A stretch of DNA of 64,000 bases from Bradyrhizobium sp. AZCC 1610 (GCF_036924515.1 NZ_JAZHRR010000001.1:4497001-4561000); one strand, 5' to 3'; shown: positions 42,414 to 52,508, counted from the stretch's first letter. Program-made: numbers and translations. Notes: generated from the letters alone by a model not told the origin.

Positions 42414-44249
42414 TCAGAACCTTGCCAGCATCCATTTCATATTCAGGTACGGCCAGATTCGGCTGGCCGTGTCCCAATCCCATTGCTTTGACGAAGTCAG
42501 GCGGCCGACCGTCCTGCGCAAGCCTTCCTCGTCGACCAGTTCGGCGAACGCCGGCACCTTCTGATCGAGCAGACTGGCAGTCCAGCCGGCGAGCGGCCCG
42601 TTCAGCCATTCCGGCATCGGCGAATTGAATCCCACCTTCCGGCGCCCCATGCGAATGGATTCCGGCATCAGGTTGGCCATCGCCTGCCGCGCAATCACCT
42701 TGGAATAGCCATCGGAGAACTTGCATGCCTCCGGCAATGCCATGGTGTACGTCACCAGGCGCCAGTCCATGAACGGCATCCGGACCTCGATGCCGTGCGC
42801 CATCGACAGTCGATCGAAGTTTCGCAGGATGGTCGGCAGCACGGTGCTGTGGAACATGCGATAGAGACGCCGGTTCAATGCGCCCCATTCACGTGGCAAC
42901 ACGTCATCCTCGCCGACCAGCGGAAGCGAACCCGGGAGATCGCGCAGGCCACCGCGCAGAAAATAGTGCCCCTGGCGGCGGATCATCAGCGCCCGAACGA
43001 GATCGACGCCTCGCCTCGCCAGTGCCGAGTTCGAGCCAAGTGCGGCAGCCGCGTTTCGCAGCCGGAACGCGCCCGATTGTCCCTCCTGGAGATAGGCTCC
43101 CATCAATTCGTCCGCCCCATGGCCGTCCAGCGACACCGTCACGTTGTGACGCCCGAGCTCTCGATAGATCAACCAGGGCGCGCTTGGAAGCCCGATATAG
43201 ACGTCGTCATTGTCGTCGAGAATTCGGTCGAGCTCGGTCAACGCATCGGCCCGGCCGATCTCGAGGAACGCCGGCACGACATCCGCCCAGGCCGCGGCCT
43301 GCTCCGCCATCGGCCGCTCGTCATTGGAGGCGCCGGGAAACGTCGCCACGAAGGCGTGGCGCCACGAGGTGCTGTCGCGTGGACCCATGCCGGCCTTCTC
43401 GTGCGCGGCCATGGTGCAGATCACGGCCGACGAATCGAATCCTCCCGACAAGCAGGTTCCGATCGGGACGTCGCTGCGCATTCGCAGCGCAACGGCATCC
43501 TTGAAAATCTCGCGAAAGCGTTCCACGCGTTCGGCTTCGGTGGCTGGTATCGCCGGCAGATGATCCGCCGTCCGCCACCAGCGTCGGATCTCCAGTTTTC
43601 CCCGGCGCAGCCACATGCAGTGTCCACCCTGCAGACGTCGCACCTCCCGGCAAAGCGTCCGTTCGCTTCCCTCCACCCCAAAAGCATCGAGCAGCAGCCG
43701 CCGGGCCACATCGACATCCAGCGAGACGCTGATGAGACCGCTTCGCTCCAATGCGCGCTGCTCAGATGCAAAGACGAAGCGCTCCGGTGTCAACGCATAC
43801 AACAGTGGCTTGATGCCGAAGCGGTCGCGCGCCAGAAACAGTTCTTCGGTTTGGGTGTCGAAGATCGCCAGCGCCCACATTCCGTTGAAGCGCGTCAGCA
43901 TGCCTTCTTGCCACGCTTGCCACGCGGCCAAAATGACTTCGGTATCTGACTGGCTGCGAAAAATGGCTCCCCGTGCCTCGAGTTCGCGCCGCAGTTCCAG
44001 GAAATTGTAGATCTCGCCATTGAACACGATCACATGGCGACCATCACTGGAAACCATCGGCTGATAGCCCCCTTCGCCGGGGTCGATGATTGCCAGCCGA
44101 CGGTGGCCGAATGCCAGATTACGGTTCGCGCTGAACCAGCTTCCCTCGCCAAACGGCCCGCGATGCGCGACCAGGTTCGTCAGTCCTGAGATTTCCGCCG
44201 GTTCGACCGCGTTGCCGCGGAGGTTCACGATGCCTGCAATTCCGCACAT
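42414..44249 (-). CDS. asnB: Asparagine synthase (glutamine-hydrolysing) family amidotransferase
   Basis: The 611 residues start MCGIAGIVNLRG, with nucleophile Cys2, then a class II glutaminase domain to about 200. The synthetase domain has the PP-loop LSGGFDSSAVICTM near 263. Length fits AsnB (about 550-640). AsnB-like genes in O-antigen loci (WbpS-type) amidate the carboxyl of uronic acids, and this one sits among amino-uronate and glycosyltransferase genes. That is inference; true asparagine synthesis cannot be excluded. A 3-base gap separates it from the flippase gene. Confidence 0.88.
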   Translation of the reverse strand: MCGIAGIVNLRGNAVEPAEISGLTNLVAHRGPFGEGSWFSANRNLAFGHRRLAIIDPGEGGYQPMVSSDGRHVIVFNGEIYNFLELRRELEARGAIFRSQSDTEVILAAWQAWQEGMLTRFNGMWALAIFDTQTEELFLARDRFGIKPLLYALTPERFVFASEQRALERSGLISVSLDVDVARRLLLDAFGVEGSERTLCREVRRLQGGHCMWLRRGKLEIRRWWRTADHLPAIPATEAERVERFREIFKDAVALRMRSDVPIGTCLSGGFDSSAVICTMAAHEKAGMGPRDSTSWRHAFVATFPGASNDERPMAEQAAAWADVVPAFLEIGRADALTELDRILDDNDDVYIGLPSAPWLIYRELGRHNVTVSLDGHGADELMGAYLQEGQSGAFRLRNAAAALGSNSALARRGVDLVRALMIRRQGHYFLRGGLRDLPGSLPLVGEDDVLPREWGALNRRLYRMFHSTVLPTILRNFDRLSMAHGIEVRMPFMDWRLVTYTMALPEACKFSDGYSKVIARQAMANLMPESIRMGRRKVGFNSPMPEWLNGPLAGWTASLLDQKVPAFAELVDEEGLRRTVGRLTSSKQWDWDTASRIWPYLNMKWMLARF

Positions 44250-44252
44250 TCG

Positions 44253-45806
44253 TCAGATCGCCTTGAGGGGCAGGAAGCGGCTGGCGATGACGCGGAGATC
44301 CCGCCAGCAGGCTGCGCCGTAGGGGCCGGCCTGCGATGCCGCGACCGCGACGACGAAGATGATACCGGCCGCCAGCACATAGAGGCCCCCAACGTACCAC
44401 CAGCCAATCGCCTGGTCGAGCTGCGTGCTGCGGAAGCCATATCGCAACGCCAGCGCGGTTGCGATGCCGACGCCGATTGGGATCAACACGAAGTGGATCA
44501 GACGCGACCACATGCCGGTGAGGCTGAAATGCCGGCGCAGCAGGATCACGACGGTGATCATTTGAGCGATCATGCCGATGCAGGCGCTCCATCCCGCTGC
44601 CTGCCATCCGAAATAAGGCAAGGCGATCGCGCTGGTCGCCAGCGTGAACACACCCGTGAGCAGCGCAATTAGGGCATTCGAGCCCGATCGCCCTTGCGCC
44701 AGAAGATAGAAGGCAAACACGTTCGAGCTCGATCCAAGAATGCCGGCGATCGACAGTATCACTAGTACACGCTGGGCCTCGGCAGCCACTTCGGCGCCGG
44801 TCCACAGGTGAAGCAACGGGCCCGCGACGGGGATCAGACCGCCAAGCGCACTCGCGGCGAGCACGTTGAGGATCCAGGAAGAGCGGAACAGCAGACCGGC
44901 CTTGCGATCGTCAGTCTCTTTTTGCAGCGCGCTGAAGAACGGGAAGAGGATTTCGCCGACCTTCAGGACGCCGATATACACGGCTTCTTCCAGCCGCTGC
45001 GCAATCGTGTAAAAACCGACGAACTGCGGCTGCAGCAAAGCTCCGAGCAAATAACGATCCGCCTGTGCCGCAATGAGCGCACTGCCCTGTGCGGCCAGTT
45101 GCCAGCCACCCAGCTTGACCAGATTACCGAGCGCTCCGCGATCGATCGCCGGGCGCGCCATCCAATCGCCTATGACGCGTCGGGACCATCCGAAGGCCAG
45201 AAGTAGGGTCGTTGCAAAACCAAGTGCCTGACAGCCGAGAAACGTCGAGGCTTGAGGCCAGCGCGGAATGAGCAGCAGCATCGAGCTCGTTGCAGCCACG
45301 GTACTGATGATGCTGATCGAAGCAACGCTTCGATAATCCTGGCGCGCCGTGAACAAGGCCAGAAAGACGGCAGACAGGCATTGGCACAGCCATCCGGCAC
45401 CGGCCAGCACAAACGCTAATCCGAGATCATCCCCGGACGGTCCGCTCAAGCGAAATCCGAGGCGCGCAAGCGGTGCCCCGGCCAATCCGAAGAGGACCGC
45501 GATCACGCCGCCCACTGCCAACGCCAGCATCGCGGCCGTGGCGAAGAAGCGTCGCGCATCGTCACGCTCGGATGGCCCTAATCGTTGGGCGAGTTCTCGC
45601 GTAGTCGACAGCGCCAGCGCGTTGCTGAACGCCAGCGCGGGTGCAACACACGCCGTGACCAGGCCTGCGACGCCGAACACAGCCACGCCGAGGCGGAAGA
45701 CCACGAACGGCAGGACAGCGAGATTGAGTGCCACGGCCACGACAAAAGCGATCGCATTCCAGGCAGAATTACCCAGCAAATCGGTCGGACTTTTTTTCAA
45801 TGCCAT
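44253..45806 (-). CDS. Second polysaccharide flippase, Wzx/MATE-like
   Basis: ATG at 45806 (MALKKSPTDLLGN) gives 517 residues with about 12-14 hydrophobic segments; ATG at 45830 and GTG at 45857 are upstream alternatives without better ribosome sites. GNSAWNAIAFVVAVALNLAVLPFVV begins the first helix. The C-terminus is rich in basic residues. The protein is distinct from the Wzx at 26464 and probably serves a second glycan, or reflects acquisition of a second locus. It forms a tail-to-tail run with AsnB. Confidence 0.85.
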   Translation of the reverse strand: MALKKSPTDLLGNSAWNAIAFVVAVALNLAVLPFVVFRLGVAVFGVAGLVTACVAPALAFSNALALSTTRELAQRLGPSERDDARRFFATAAMLALAVGGVIAVLFGLAGAPLARLGFRLSGPSGDDLGLAFVLAGAGWLCQCLSAVFLALFTARQDYRSVASISIISTVAATSSMLLLIPRWPQASTFLGCQALGFATTLLLAFGWSRRVIGDWMARPAIDRGALGNLVKLGGWQLAAQGSALIAAQADRYLLGALLQPQFVGFYTIAQRLEEAVYIGVLKVGEILFPFFSALQKETDDRKAGLLFRSSWILNVLAASALGGLIPVAGPLLHLWTGAEVAAEAQRVLVILSIAGILGSSSNVFAFYLLAQGRSGSNALIALLTGVFTLATSAIALPYFGWQAAGWSACIGMIAQMITVVILLRRHFSLTGMWSRLIHFVLIPIGVGIATALALRYGFRSTQLDQAIGWWYVGGLYVLAAGIIFVVAVAASQAGPYGAACWRDLRVIASRFLPLKAI

Positions 45807-46200
45807 ATCTGCTTCAGGCAGGCGCGACATGGATCGGTCGATCAGGAGTTGGCCCACCTACCCAACGACCAGGGAACAAGCCGCGCCGCGAATGATTTAG
45901 AAGCGCACTTGCCGGCTTGGCCGAAGAACCGAGCCGGGAGGTCGCTAAGTGTTTGACTTGCCCCACTCTAGCCTATCTACAGTAGCGGCTAAGAGGCCGC
46001 AATACAGCCCCTGCAAGTCATTGAAATATATTTGCTTTAATGATACAGACGATCAAACCAGCTCTCTTCGGCTGGATGGCGCCTGCTCCGATTTTCGTCC
46101 CTTAAAGCTTGGCGGGCTTTTGCAGAGATCCCCAGTAGCTGATCCGAATACAAGTTCATCTGTGCGGACGTGGAAGGCGCGCTACGGCTTCGTGATAGCA
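45807..46200. other. Intergenic stretch, lower GC
   Basis: About 390 bases between two minus-strand genes with no coding signal beyond a possible short extension of the flippase. No recognised repeat, tRNA or terminator. It must carry the promoter of the flippase-AsnB-transferase run. Confidence 0.4.
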
Positions 46201-47379
46201 TCAAGCCTTTTGCTGCAAGCGATGTGTACGAGGCACCAAATGGCTCAGCAGTCTCCTGTTCTCTACGAGAAGGGCAACCTTTGAAGCGATATATGTAATC
46301 GGCGCGAGGACAGCCGACACTGCGATCAGTGATATCATCCAGTCACGATTGTGAAGCAAAGGGTGCAGCAAGCTGAAACTCAGCAGAAGTAGCGGATAGT
46401 GGATGACATAAAGTGTATAGGAAAATCGTGCCGATCCGCTGATTGCCTTGGATATCCGTACACCTGAAAAAGTCGCCCAGCGTATCAGGATCGACACCAC
46501 GAGCGTAAGAAAGACGCCCATAATCACCATCATCCTCTGCGCAGAAGGTGTATCGAAAGGATTAAGCAGATCGCTGACCAAGTGCCCGCGCCCCATGACG
46601 AACATCATGATCAAGGCGCTAACGGTTAATGCCGCTGCCCTTGGCCAAAACTTGTCGGTGAATAGTTGGCCCTTGACGTAAATGTGCCCGAGCCAAAAGC
46701 CGCTGAGCCAGATCAGGAAAAACCAAAGAAACAGAGTGTTGCGACCATATAGCAGCATGACGCCAACGGCGGCGAGCGGGAGCAAGGTAGAAAATGACCA
46801 GCCGTTCCAGAGTCGCGCTGACAAGAATATGAGAATGTAGAACCACCATTCGTAGCTCAAGGTCCAGAGCGGCCCGTCCATATTAATGGGCGGCGGAGCC
46901 CCCGGGACCGCTCCATAGAGCAGAAAGAATGTGCTGGGAAGCGCCGACCATTCGAGTGTCGCGCGTTCTCGGGCAACAAATAATTCTCCCCCAAGCCGAA
47001 AGCTCTCCCGGCCATGCAGGCCCAGAAGTTGGATTGTCAGGTAAACCAGGATGGTGATAACAATTGCCGCAATCAGCGGCGGATAAATCCTGAGTATTCG
47101 CGCTTCGGCAAATCTTGCCGATTGAAATGACCCATCCGCATTTCTGTGACGAAGAGTGCTAACGTATATCATGAACCCGCTGACGATGAAAAACATGGTC
47201 ACTGCGTGAGTGGCCAATAGACTCGTCAGGATATGGCTCGGAGAACCGACCCCATAATAGGGCAAGACGAACACCTGGAATCCGTGGACGCACGCAACGA
47301 TCATTGCGCTCACGCCGCGCAAAGCATCCATCAAGTTCGACGTTGCTGCATCGACCTTGACCTTGCCTCCGTTGTTCAT
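46201..47379 (-). CDS. Acyltransferase-3 family membrane protein (OafA-like)
   Basis: 392 residues with about 10 membrane segments. The N-terminal LMDALRGVSAMIVACVHGFQVFV contains the Arg and His of the family signature. SVVPGAPPPINMDGPLWTLSYEWWFY-type sequence (DGPLWTLSYEWWFY near 169) fits the inner-membrane acyltransferases that acetylate glycans. The C-terminal tail is basic. Lower GC than neighbours. It likely O-acetylates a surface polysaccharide. Confidence 0.85.
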   Translation of the reverse strand: MNNGGKVKVDAATSNLMDALRGVSAMIVACVHGFQVFVLPYYGVGSPSHILTSLLATHAVTMFFIVSGFMIYVSTLRHRNADGSFQSARFAEARILRIYPPLIAAIVITILVYLTIQLLGLHGRESFRLGGELFVARERATLEWSALPSTFFLLYGAVPGAPPPINMDGPLWTLSYEWWFYILIFLSARLWNGWSFSTLLPLAAVGVMLLYGRNTLFLWFFLIWLSGFWLGHIYVKGQLFTDKFWPRAAALTVSALIMMFVMGRGHLVSDLLNPFDTPSAQRMMVIMGVFLTLVVSILIRWATFSGVRISKAISGSARFSYTLYVIHYPLLLLSFSLLHPLLHNRDWMISLIAVSAVLAPITYIASKVALLVENRRLLSHLVPRTHRLQQKA

Positions 47380-47835
47380 CTGATGAATCGCGATTGGATA
47401 ACGTGGCGCTCTGAAAATTCGGACGTCTGAATTGTCGCACTGAAGAAGGCGCCGTTAATCATTGATGGTAGCTCATCTCAAGCCTGATCTAGTCATTAAC
47501 AACATGAGAGGCCTCTCGTTTCAAGTGCTCAAATTTTCTGTACGGGCTCTCAGAGGCGATGCAGCCATCGCTCTACCCGATCGTACGTTCCTTTGCTCCC
47601 ACCACTGGGCCAGCGTCCAATTGCATGCACTCGGCACATCTCCAGCAAGCATCGGGTTACAATTATCGAGATGACCGAATACTACTGCTCAGGCTCGCCC
47701 TCTCTTTGCTGGGCAACCTGTCTGCCCCCTAAACACAGGGGCACGGGACCGGGCGGCCAACATGCGCGGCGGAACGAGAAGCGCTGAGTGGAACGTCAGG
47801 CTAAACAAGTGCCGGCGTGTTCTGGGCTGGTTTGG
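47380..47835. other. Intergenic stretch between minus-strand genes
   Basis: 456 bases without a supported gene. The only ORFs are shadows. It contains the promoter of the acyltransferase gene and the 3-prime region of the M10 protease gene. No convincing stem-loop with T-run was seen. Confidence 0.4.
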
Positions 47836-50800
47836 CTAATGCAGGAAGAAAAAGCCAGCGTGCAGCTCGGTCGCCTGAAGCTTTGCGTCGTCATGGTTGT
47901 AGATATTGACTATCGCATCCTGACCGCCATTCGCCGCATGGAACAACAAATCTGCCTGCGCAACCCTGAGAAGCGCCCCGAGGTTCGCATCGCTGGCCGG
48001 CGCTGAAAATTCAGCCAGCCAGACTGAATCAGTTCCTCCGCCCTGCTCACCGAAATCTGCCCGGAACAGGAACGCGTCATGAGAACCGGGCGTAGCCGGG
48101 GCCACTTGCGACATATCGAGGGATGAGGCTTCGAGGGATGAAGCTGCACTGGGTGCGACAGAAGCTCCCACACTAATCACACCGTCGCCGTTGAGATCCT
48201 GTTGGAAGCTCGCCTCAAGCGTCTTGATGGTTGAGCTCGCCCCCGATGCAGGCGCGGTATTGGTGATGTAATTGCCGCCGCTATCGACGCTCCAGACGAT
48301 GTAGCTGTCGGCCGTCCCATACTTCAACACGACCTGATAACCGATGGTCGTCTGCTCTGTTCCGATTGGGGTCCAGGCGCCAAACTGACCCGCCACAACC
48401 GGCGAACCGTAACATTTCAGCTCGGGGCCGGAGCCATTGCTGATGCTCTCAAGATAATAATTATTTCCGACCTGGACCAGGCTGGTCGACCCAAAGGCCT
48501 CAATGGCTGTCCCTGACGCGACGGCAATGCCGATCGTGCCGTCACCGTTGAGATCCTGCTGAAAGCTGGTCTCCAGCGACTCAATGCCAGAGGTGAATCC
48601 CGATGCAGGTGCAGTGTTGGTGATGTAGTTGCCGTTGCTGTCGACGCTCCAGATGATGTAGCTGTCAGCTGTCCCGTTTTTCAAGACAACCTGGTAGCCG
48701 TTCGCAGTCTGCTCTGTGCCGATCGGTGTCCAGGCGCCGAACTGGCCCACGACGACCGGCGCTCCGTAGCATTTCAGCTCGGGGCCGGAATTGCTGCTGA
48801 CGCTGGCGAGATAATAGTTATTGCCGACCTGAACCAGCTTGGTCGATCCGAAGGATTCGATGGCTGTTCCGGACACGATGGGAATGCCAATCGTGCCGTC
48901 ACCGTTGAGATCCTGTTGGAAGCTCGTCTCAAGCGTCTCGATGGTTGAGCTCGTCCCCGACGCAGGCGCGGTGTTGGTGATGTAGTTGCCGTTGCTGTCG
49001 ACACTCCAGATGATGTAGCTGTCAGCCGTCCCATTTTTCAAGACAACTTGATAGCCGCTCACCGTCTGCTCTGTGCCGATCGGTGTCCAGGCGCCGAACT
49101 GGCCCACGACGACCGGCGCTCCGTAGCATTTCAGCTCGGGGCCAGAATTGCTGCTGACGCTGGCGAGATAATAGTTATTGCCGACCTGAACCAGCTTGGT
49201 CGATCCGAAGGATTCGATGGCTGTTCCGGACACGATGGGAACACCGACCGTGCCGTCGCCGTTGAGATCCTGCTGAAAGCTAGTCTCCAGCGACTCGATG
49301 CCGGAGCTGAATCCCGATGCAGGCGCGGTATTGGTGATGTAGTTGCCGTTGCTGTCGACGCTCCAGATGATGTAGCTGTCAGCCGTCCCGTTTTTCAAGA
49401 CAACCTGATAGCCGCTGGCGGTCTGCTCTGTTCCGATCGGCGTCCATGCGCCAAACTGGCTGGCGGTGACTGGCGCTCCGTAACAATAAAGCTGGGGGCC
49501 GGCTCCGCTGCTGTTGCTCTGAAGAAAGTAATAGGAGGAAATCTGGACCAGACTGGTTACCCCAAGCGCCTCAATGACCGTTGGAGGGCCCAGAAATGTC
49601 GTGCTCGCAAACGTTCCGTCTGAAAACTGAAAGTTCTCCACGCCGGTAAGGGTATCTACGCCATCGAGTTGACCGGAGGAGCGCTGGTCGATCACGGTGA
49701 ACGTCTGCGTGGCCGAATTGTAAGCAATCACGTAGTTGCTGCGGACACCTGAAAATATCGCAAGGTCAGTGCCGGAACCGCCCACGATGATGTCGTTGCC
49801 CGTCCCGCCAGTCAGCGTATCGGCGCCGCCGCCGCCCGACAGTGTGCAACTTGAATCGTTCGCGATCAGCTTGTCATTGCCGCTGCCGCCAATGGCTTTC
49901 TCGATGACCGCATTGAGCGCGATCCCGATATTGTTGACGAGGCTGCCGACCGAGGAAAAGGCGCCGGAGCGCAGGTCGATGGTCTGCGCCGCCGAATAGC
50001 CGGAGCAATCGAGCGTGTCGTTGCCGCCGCTGTCATAGATCGTCAGCGCCGGCGCCGAAGTGTAGTTCCCGAAATTGAAGACCGCACCGGCATTGCTGTT
50101 GAAGCCGTAGACGGTGTCGCCGGTTCGCGTCGAGGTCGCCGCGCCGTACATCGAAGCCACGGCGTAGATGTCCGCCATCTGCGGCGTCACCACATAGCGG
50201 TATGAGCTCCCGGAATAATTGGGCTCCGAGAAATACGACATGATCGAATATTGCCAGGTGTCGTTGGCATAGGCCGCATTGGTCGAATACGACGCGCTAC
50301 CGTTGTACGGCCCCTGGTGGCCGAGGCCGAGCGCATGTCCGATTTCGTGGATGTAGGTCTGGTAGGCGTAGCTATCGATGCCGGTCTTGCCGTCGTTCGC
50401 ACCGCCGTCGGTCGTGACCCAGTTGGAGCTGATGACGATGTTCATCGACGCGATCGCGCCCGAGCCGTACCAGCTCCCGCTGGCATAGGCCTGCATGTTC
50501 CCGGTGTTACTGAACGTGATGTTCGCCGTGCCGGACGTCTGGACGAAAGTGATGTTGGCGACTTCAGACCACGCCTGCAGCGCCGATTGCGCAAGAAACT
50601 GCTCGGCCGCGTTCAGCGCATTGATATTGTAGCTGATGGTATTGGAAGCCCAATGATGGGCGATGGTGTTGTTGTACTGCCAGAAGCCGTTGACGAGGTA
50701 ATCGGCGAGCGTTGCTATCGACGCAACCGGTTTCGCAGCGCTCGTAACCATCGTGGTAACGGTATCGGCCGCGAACGCGTAAGGTTCGCCTTCATCGACG

Positions 50801-50907
50801 AAGAGCGTTTCGTTCATCCCCTCGTGCGCCTCAACAGGCGCGCCGCTGCCGGCGTCCGGCGCCGCAAATGCCCAGGCGTCATCGAATTGCGAATCGTTCT
50901 TCCTCAT
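47836..50907 (-). CDS. Secreted serralysin-like M10 metalloprotease with RTX and tandem Ca-binding modules
   Basis: ATG at 50907 (MRKNDSQF) gives 1023 residues. The zinc-binding HEIGHALGLGH and the Met-turn SIMSYF in the first 250 residues are those of metzincins/serralysins. An RTX segment follows (GGSGNDKL, GGGGADTLTGGTGNDIIVGG) near 370-400. Then come four tandem modules of 119 residues, each ending DLNGDGT-type EF-hand/dockerin-like loops, and a C-terminal tail. No N-terminal signal peptide is seen, and the C-terminal RTX organisation suggests type I secretion. No ABC/MFP secretion genes are adjacent. A role in host or matrix interaction is inference. Confidence 0.9.
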   Translation of the reverse strand: MRKNDSQFDDAWAFAAPDAGSGAPVEAHEGMNETLFVDEGEPYAFAADTVTTMVTSAAKPVASIATLADYLVNGFWQYNNTIAHHWASNTISYNINALNAAEQFLAQSALQAWSEVANITFVQTSGTANITFSNTGNMQAYASGSWYGSGAIASMNIVISSNWVTTDGGANDGKTGIDSYAYQTYIHEIGHALGLGHQGPYNGSASYSTNAAYANDTWQYSIMSYFSEPNYSGSSYRYVVTPQMADIYAVASMYGAATSTRTGDTVYGFNSNAGAVFNFGNYTSAPALTIYDSGGNDTLDCSGYSAAQTIDLRSGAFSSVGSLVNNIGIALNAVIEKAIGGSGNDKLIANDSSCTLSGGGGADTLTGGTGNDIIVGGSGTDLAIFSGVRSNYVIAYNSATQTFTVIDQRSSGQLDGVDTLTGVENFQFSDGTFASTTFLGPPTVIEALGVTSLVQISSYYFLQSNSSGAGPQLYCYGAPVTASQFGAWTPIGTEQTASGYQVVLKNGTADSYIIWSVDSNGNYITNTAPASGFSSGIESLETSFQQDLNGDGTVGVPIVSGTAIESFGSTKLVQVGNNYYLASVSSNSGPELKCYGAPVVVGQFGAWTPIGTEQTVSGYQVVLKNGTADSYIIWSVDSNGNYITNTAPASGTSSTIETLETSFQQDLNGDGTIGIPIVSGTAIESFGSTKLVQVGNNYYLASVSSNSGPELKCYGAPVVVGQFGAWTPIGTEQTANGYQVVLKNGTADSYIIWSVDSNGNYITNTAPASGFTSGIESLETSFQQDLNGDGTIGIAVASGTAIEAFGSTSLVQVGNNYYLESISNGSGPELKCYGSPVVAGQFGAWTPIGTEQTTIGYQVVLKYGTADSYIVWSVDSGGNYITNTAPASGASSTIKTLEASFQQDLNGDGVISVGASVAPSAASSLEASSLDMSQVAPATPGSHDAFLFRADFGEQGGGTDSVWLAEFSAPASDANLGALLRVAQADLLFHAANGGQDAIVNIYNHDDAKLQATELHAGFFFLH
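48166..49578 (-). repeat. Four tandem 357-base modules inside the M10 protease gene
   Basis: Modules run from about 49578 to 49222, 49221 to 48865, 48864 to 48508, and 48507 to 48166 (the last shorter). Each encodes about 119 residues with QFGAWTPIGTEQT, YQVVLK.GTADSYI, NYITNTAPASG and QQDLNGDG. Modules 2 and 3 are near-identical at the DNA level over long stretches, so the array expanded recently or is homogenised. Confidence 0.9.
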
Positions 50908-51250
50908 CGATCGGGGCCCATCAGCAGGTCGTTCGGTTGCGAGAGAATCGTAAAAGCACACGGGAAACTAGAATCGCGCCTATTAACGCTTGTTTACCAG
51001 CCGGGCTATTGCGCGCTTGCTTTACGGCGCATTACGGCGAAAAGCAGAATCACCGGTACCAGTCCGTAGTCTTGCGGGGTCGGATTTCGGCCGCGCCGGG
51101 CTTCCGATCCAAATGTCACCTCGCCCTGCCGCCCATGCGGACCCCGCCTTACGCAGAACGAGGAGTTGGAAATCGGCGCCAGATCGTTATTGTTTCAGGT
51201 CAGATCGGTCTGCCGTCCCAGGCGAAAACCCAAAAAGACAAGGTCTTTCA
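50908..51250. promoter_or_regulatory. Divergent intergenic region, M10 protease / CoA-transferase
   Basis: 343 bases between the two divergent starts. It must contain both promoters, but no confident -10/-35 pair or inverted operator was picked out. Confidence 0.35.
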
Positions 51251-52444
51251 ATGCCTTTCCCACGCGCTTCGCAGGCTCTTTCCCGCTTCACCGTGCTCGA
51301 TCTGACCCGCGTTCGCTCCGGGCCCACCTGTGTGCGGCAACTGGCGGACTGGGGCGCCAACGTCATCAAGATCGACGCGCTGCTGGAAGACGGCGGCGGC
51401 GAGCAGCCGGGCGGCCCGCGCCAGGGATCGGATTTCCAGAATTTGCACCGCAACAAGCGGGCCATGACGCTGAACCTGAAGGACCCCAAGGGCCTCGAAG
51501 TGTTCAAGCGCCTCGCCGAGCAAGCCGACGTCGTGGTCGAGAATTTTCGCCCCGACGTCAAAGCAAAGCTCGGCATCGACTATGAGAGCCTGCGCCAGAT
51601 CAATCCCCGCATCGTCTATGGCAGCATCTCTGGCTTCGGGCAGGACGGCCCCTACCATAAGCGGCCGGGCTTCGATCAGATCGCGCAGGGCATGGGTGGA
51701 CTGATGTCGATCACCGGCGCGCCGGGTCAGGGGCCAATGCGGGTCGGCATCCCCGTAGCCGACCTCACCGCCGGGCTGTTCTGCGCGCTCGGCATCCTCA
51801 CCGCGCTGCTGGAGCGCGATGTCTCCGGCGAGGGCCAGTGGGTGCAGACCTCGCTGCTGCAGGCGCAGATCTTCATGCTGGATTTCCAGGCCTCGCGCTG
51901 GCTGATGGAAAAAGACGTCGCCAAGCAGGCCGGCAACAACCATCCGACCTCGATCCCGACCGGCGTGTTCAAGACCTCCAACGGCTACATCAACATCGCC
52001 ACGACAGGCGGCCGGATCTGGGAACGCTGCGCGCAGGCGATCGGTGCGCCCGAACTCGTCACCAACCCCGACTATGCCACCGCACCTGCGCGCTCGAAGA
52101 ACCGCGACGCGCTGAACGAAGCGATCGGCAAGCTCACCGAAAAGAAGTCGACGGAAACCTGGGTCAAGGAATTGAACGACGCCGGCGTTCCCTGCGGCCC
52201 GATCTATTCGATCGACCAGATGTTCGACGACGCCCAGGTCAAGCACCTCGGCATCGCCCAGCATGTGCCGAACGACGAGAACCGCCACATCCAACTCGTC
52301 GGCCAGCCGGTGACAATGTCGCGCACGCCAAGCAGCATGGCCGCGCGCCCGCCGGAGTTCGGCGAGCAGACCGAAGAAGTGCTGGCCGAGTTCGGCTTTG
52401 CGAAAGACGAGATCGCGGAGCTGCGCCAGCGGAAGGTGGTGTGA
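51251..52444 (+). CDS. CaiB/BaiF family CoA-transferase
   Basis: ATG at 51251 gives 397 residues, typical for family III CoA-transferases (about 400). The catalytic Asp is in RPGFDQIAQGMGG near 142-154; LNLKDPKGLEVFKRLAEQADVVVENFRPDVKAKLG near 74-108 and DLTAGLFCALGILTALLER near 175 are conserved. It transfers CoA between carboxylic acids. Divergent from the protease gene. A longer frame to 50990 crosses non-coding sequence. It probably helps catabolise the acid imported by the TRAP system downstream. Confidence 0.92.
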   Translation: MPFPRASQALSRFTVLDLTRVRSGPTCVRQLADWGANVIKIDALLEDGGGEQPGGPRQGSDFQNLHRNKRAMTLNLKDPKGLEVFKRLAEQADVVVENFRPDVKAKLGIDYESLRQINPRIVYGSISGFGQDGPYHKRPGFDQIAQGMGGLMSITGAPGQGPMRVGIPVADLTAGLFCALGILTALLERDVSGEGQWVQTSLLQAQIFMLDFQASRWLMEKDVAKQAGNNHPTSIPTGVFKTSNGYINIATTGGRIWERCAQAIGAPELVTNPDYATAPARSKNRDALNEAIGKLTEKKSTETWVKELNDAGVPCGPIYSIDQMFDDAQVKHLGIAQHVPNDENRHIQLVGQPVTMSRTPSSMAARPPEFGEQTEEVLAEFGFAKDEIAELRQRKVV

Positions 52445-52508
52445 TTCCAACCGTGCCGTCATTGCCTGCGACAAACGCGAAGCGTTTGCGCAAGGGGGCG
52501 AAAGCAAC

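Noticed and set aside
48166..49578. CRISPR-like or satellite array
   Set aside because: The 357-base repeats are all in one reading frame of the protease, so they are protein modules.
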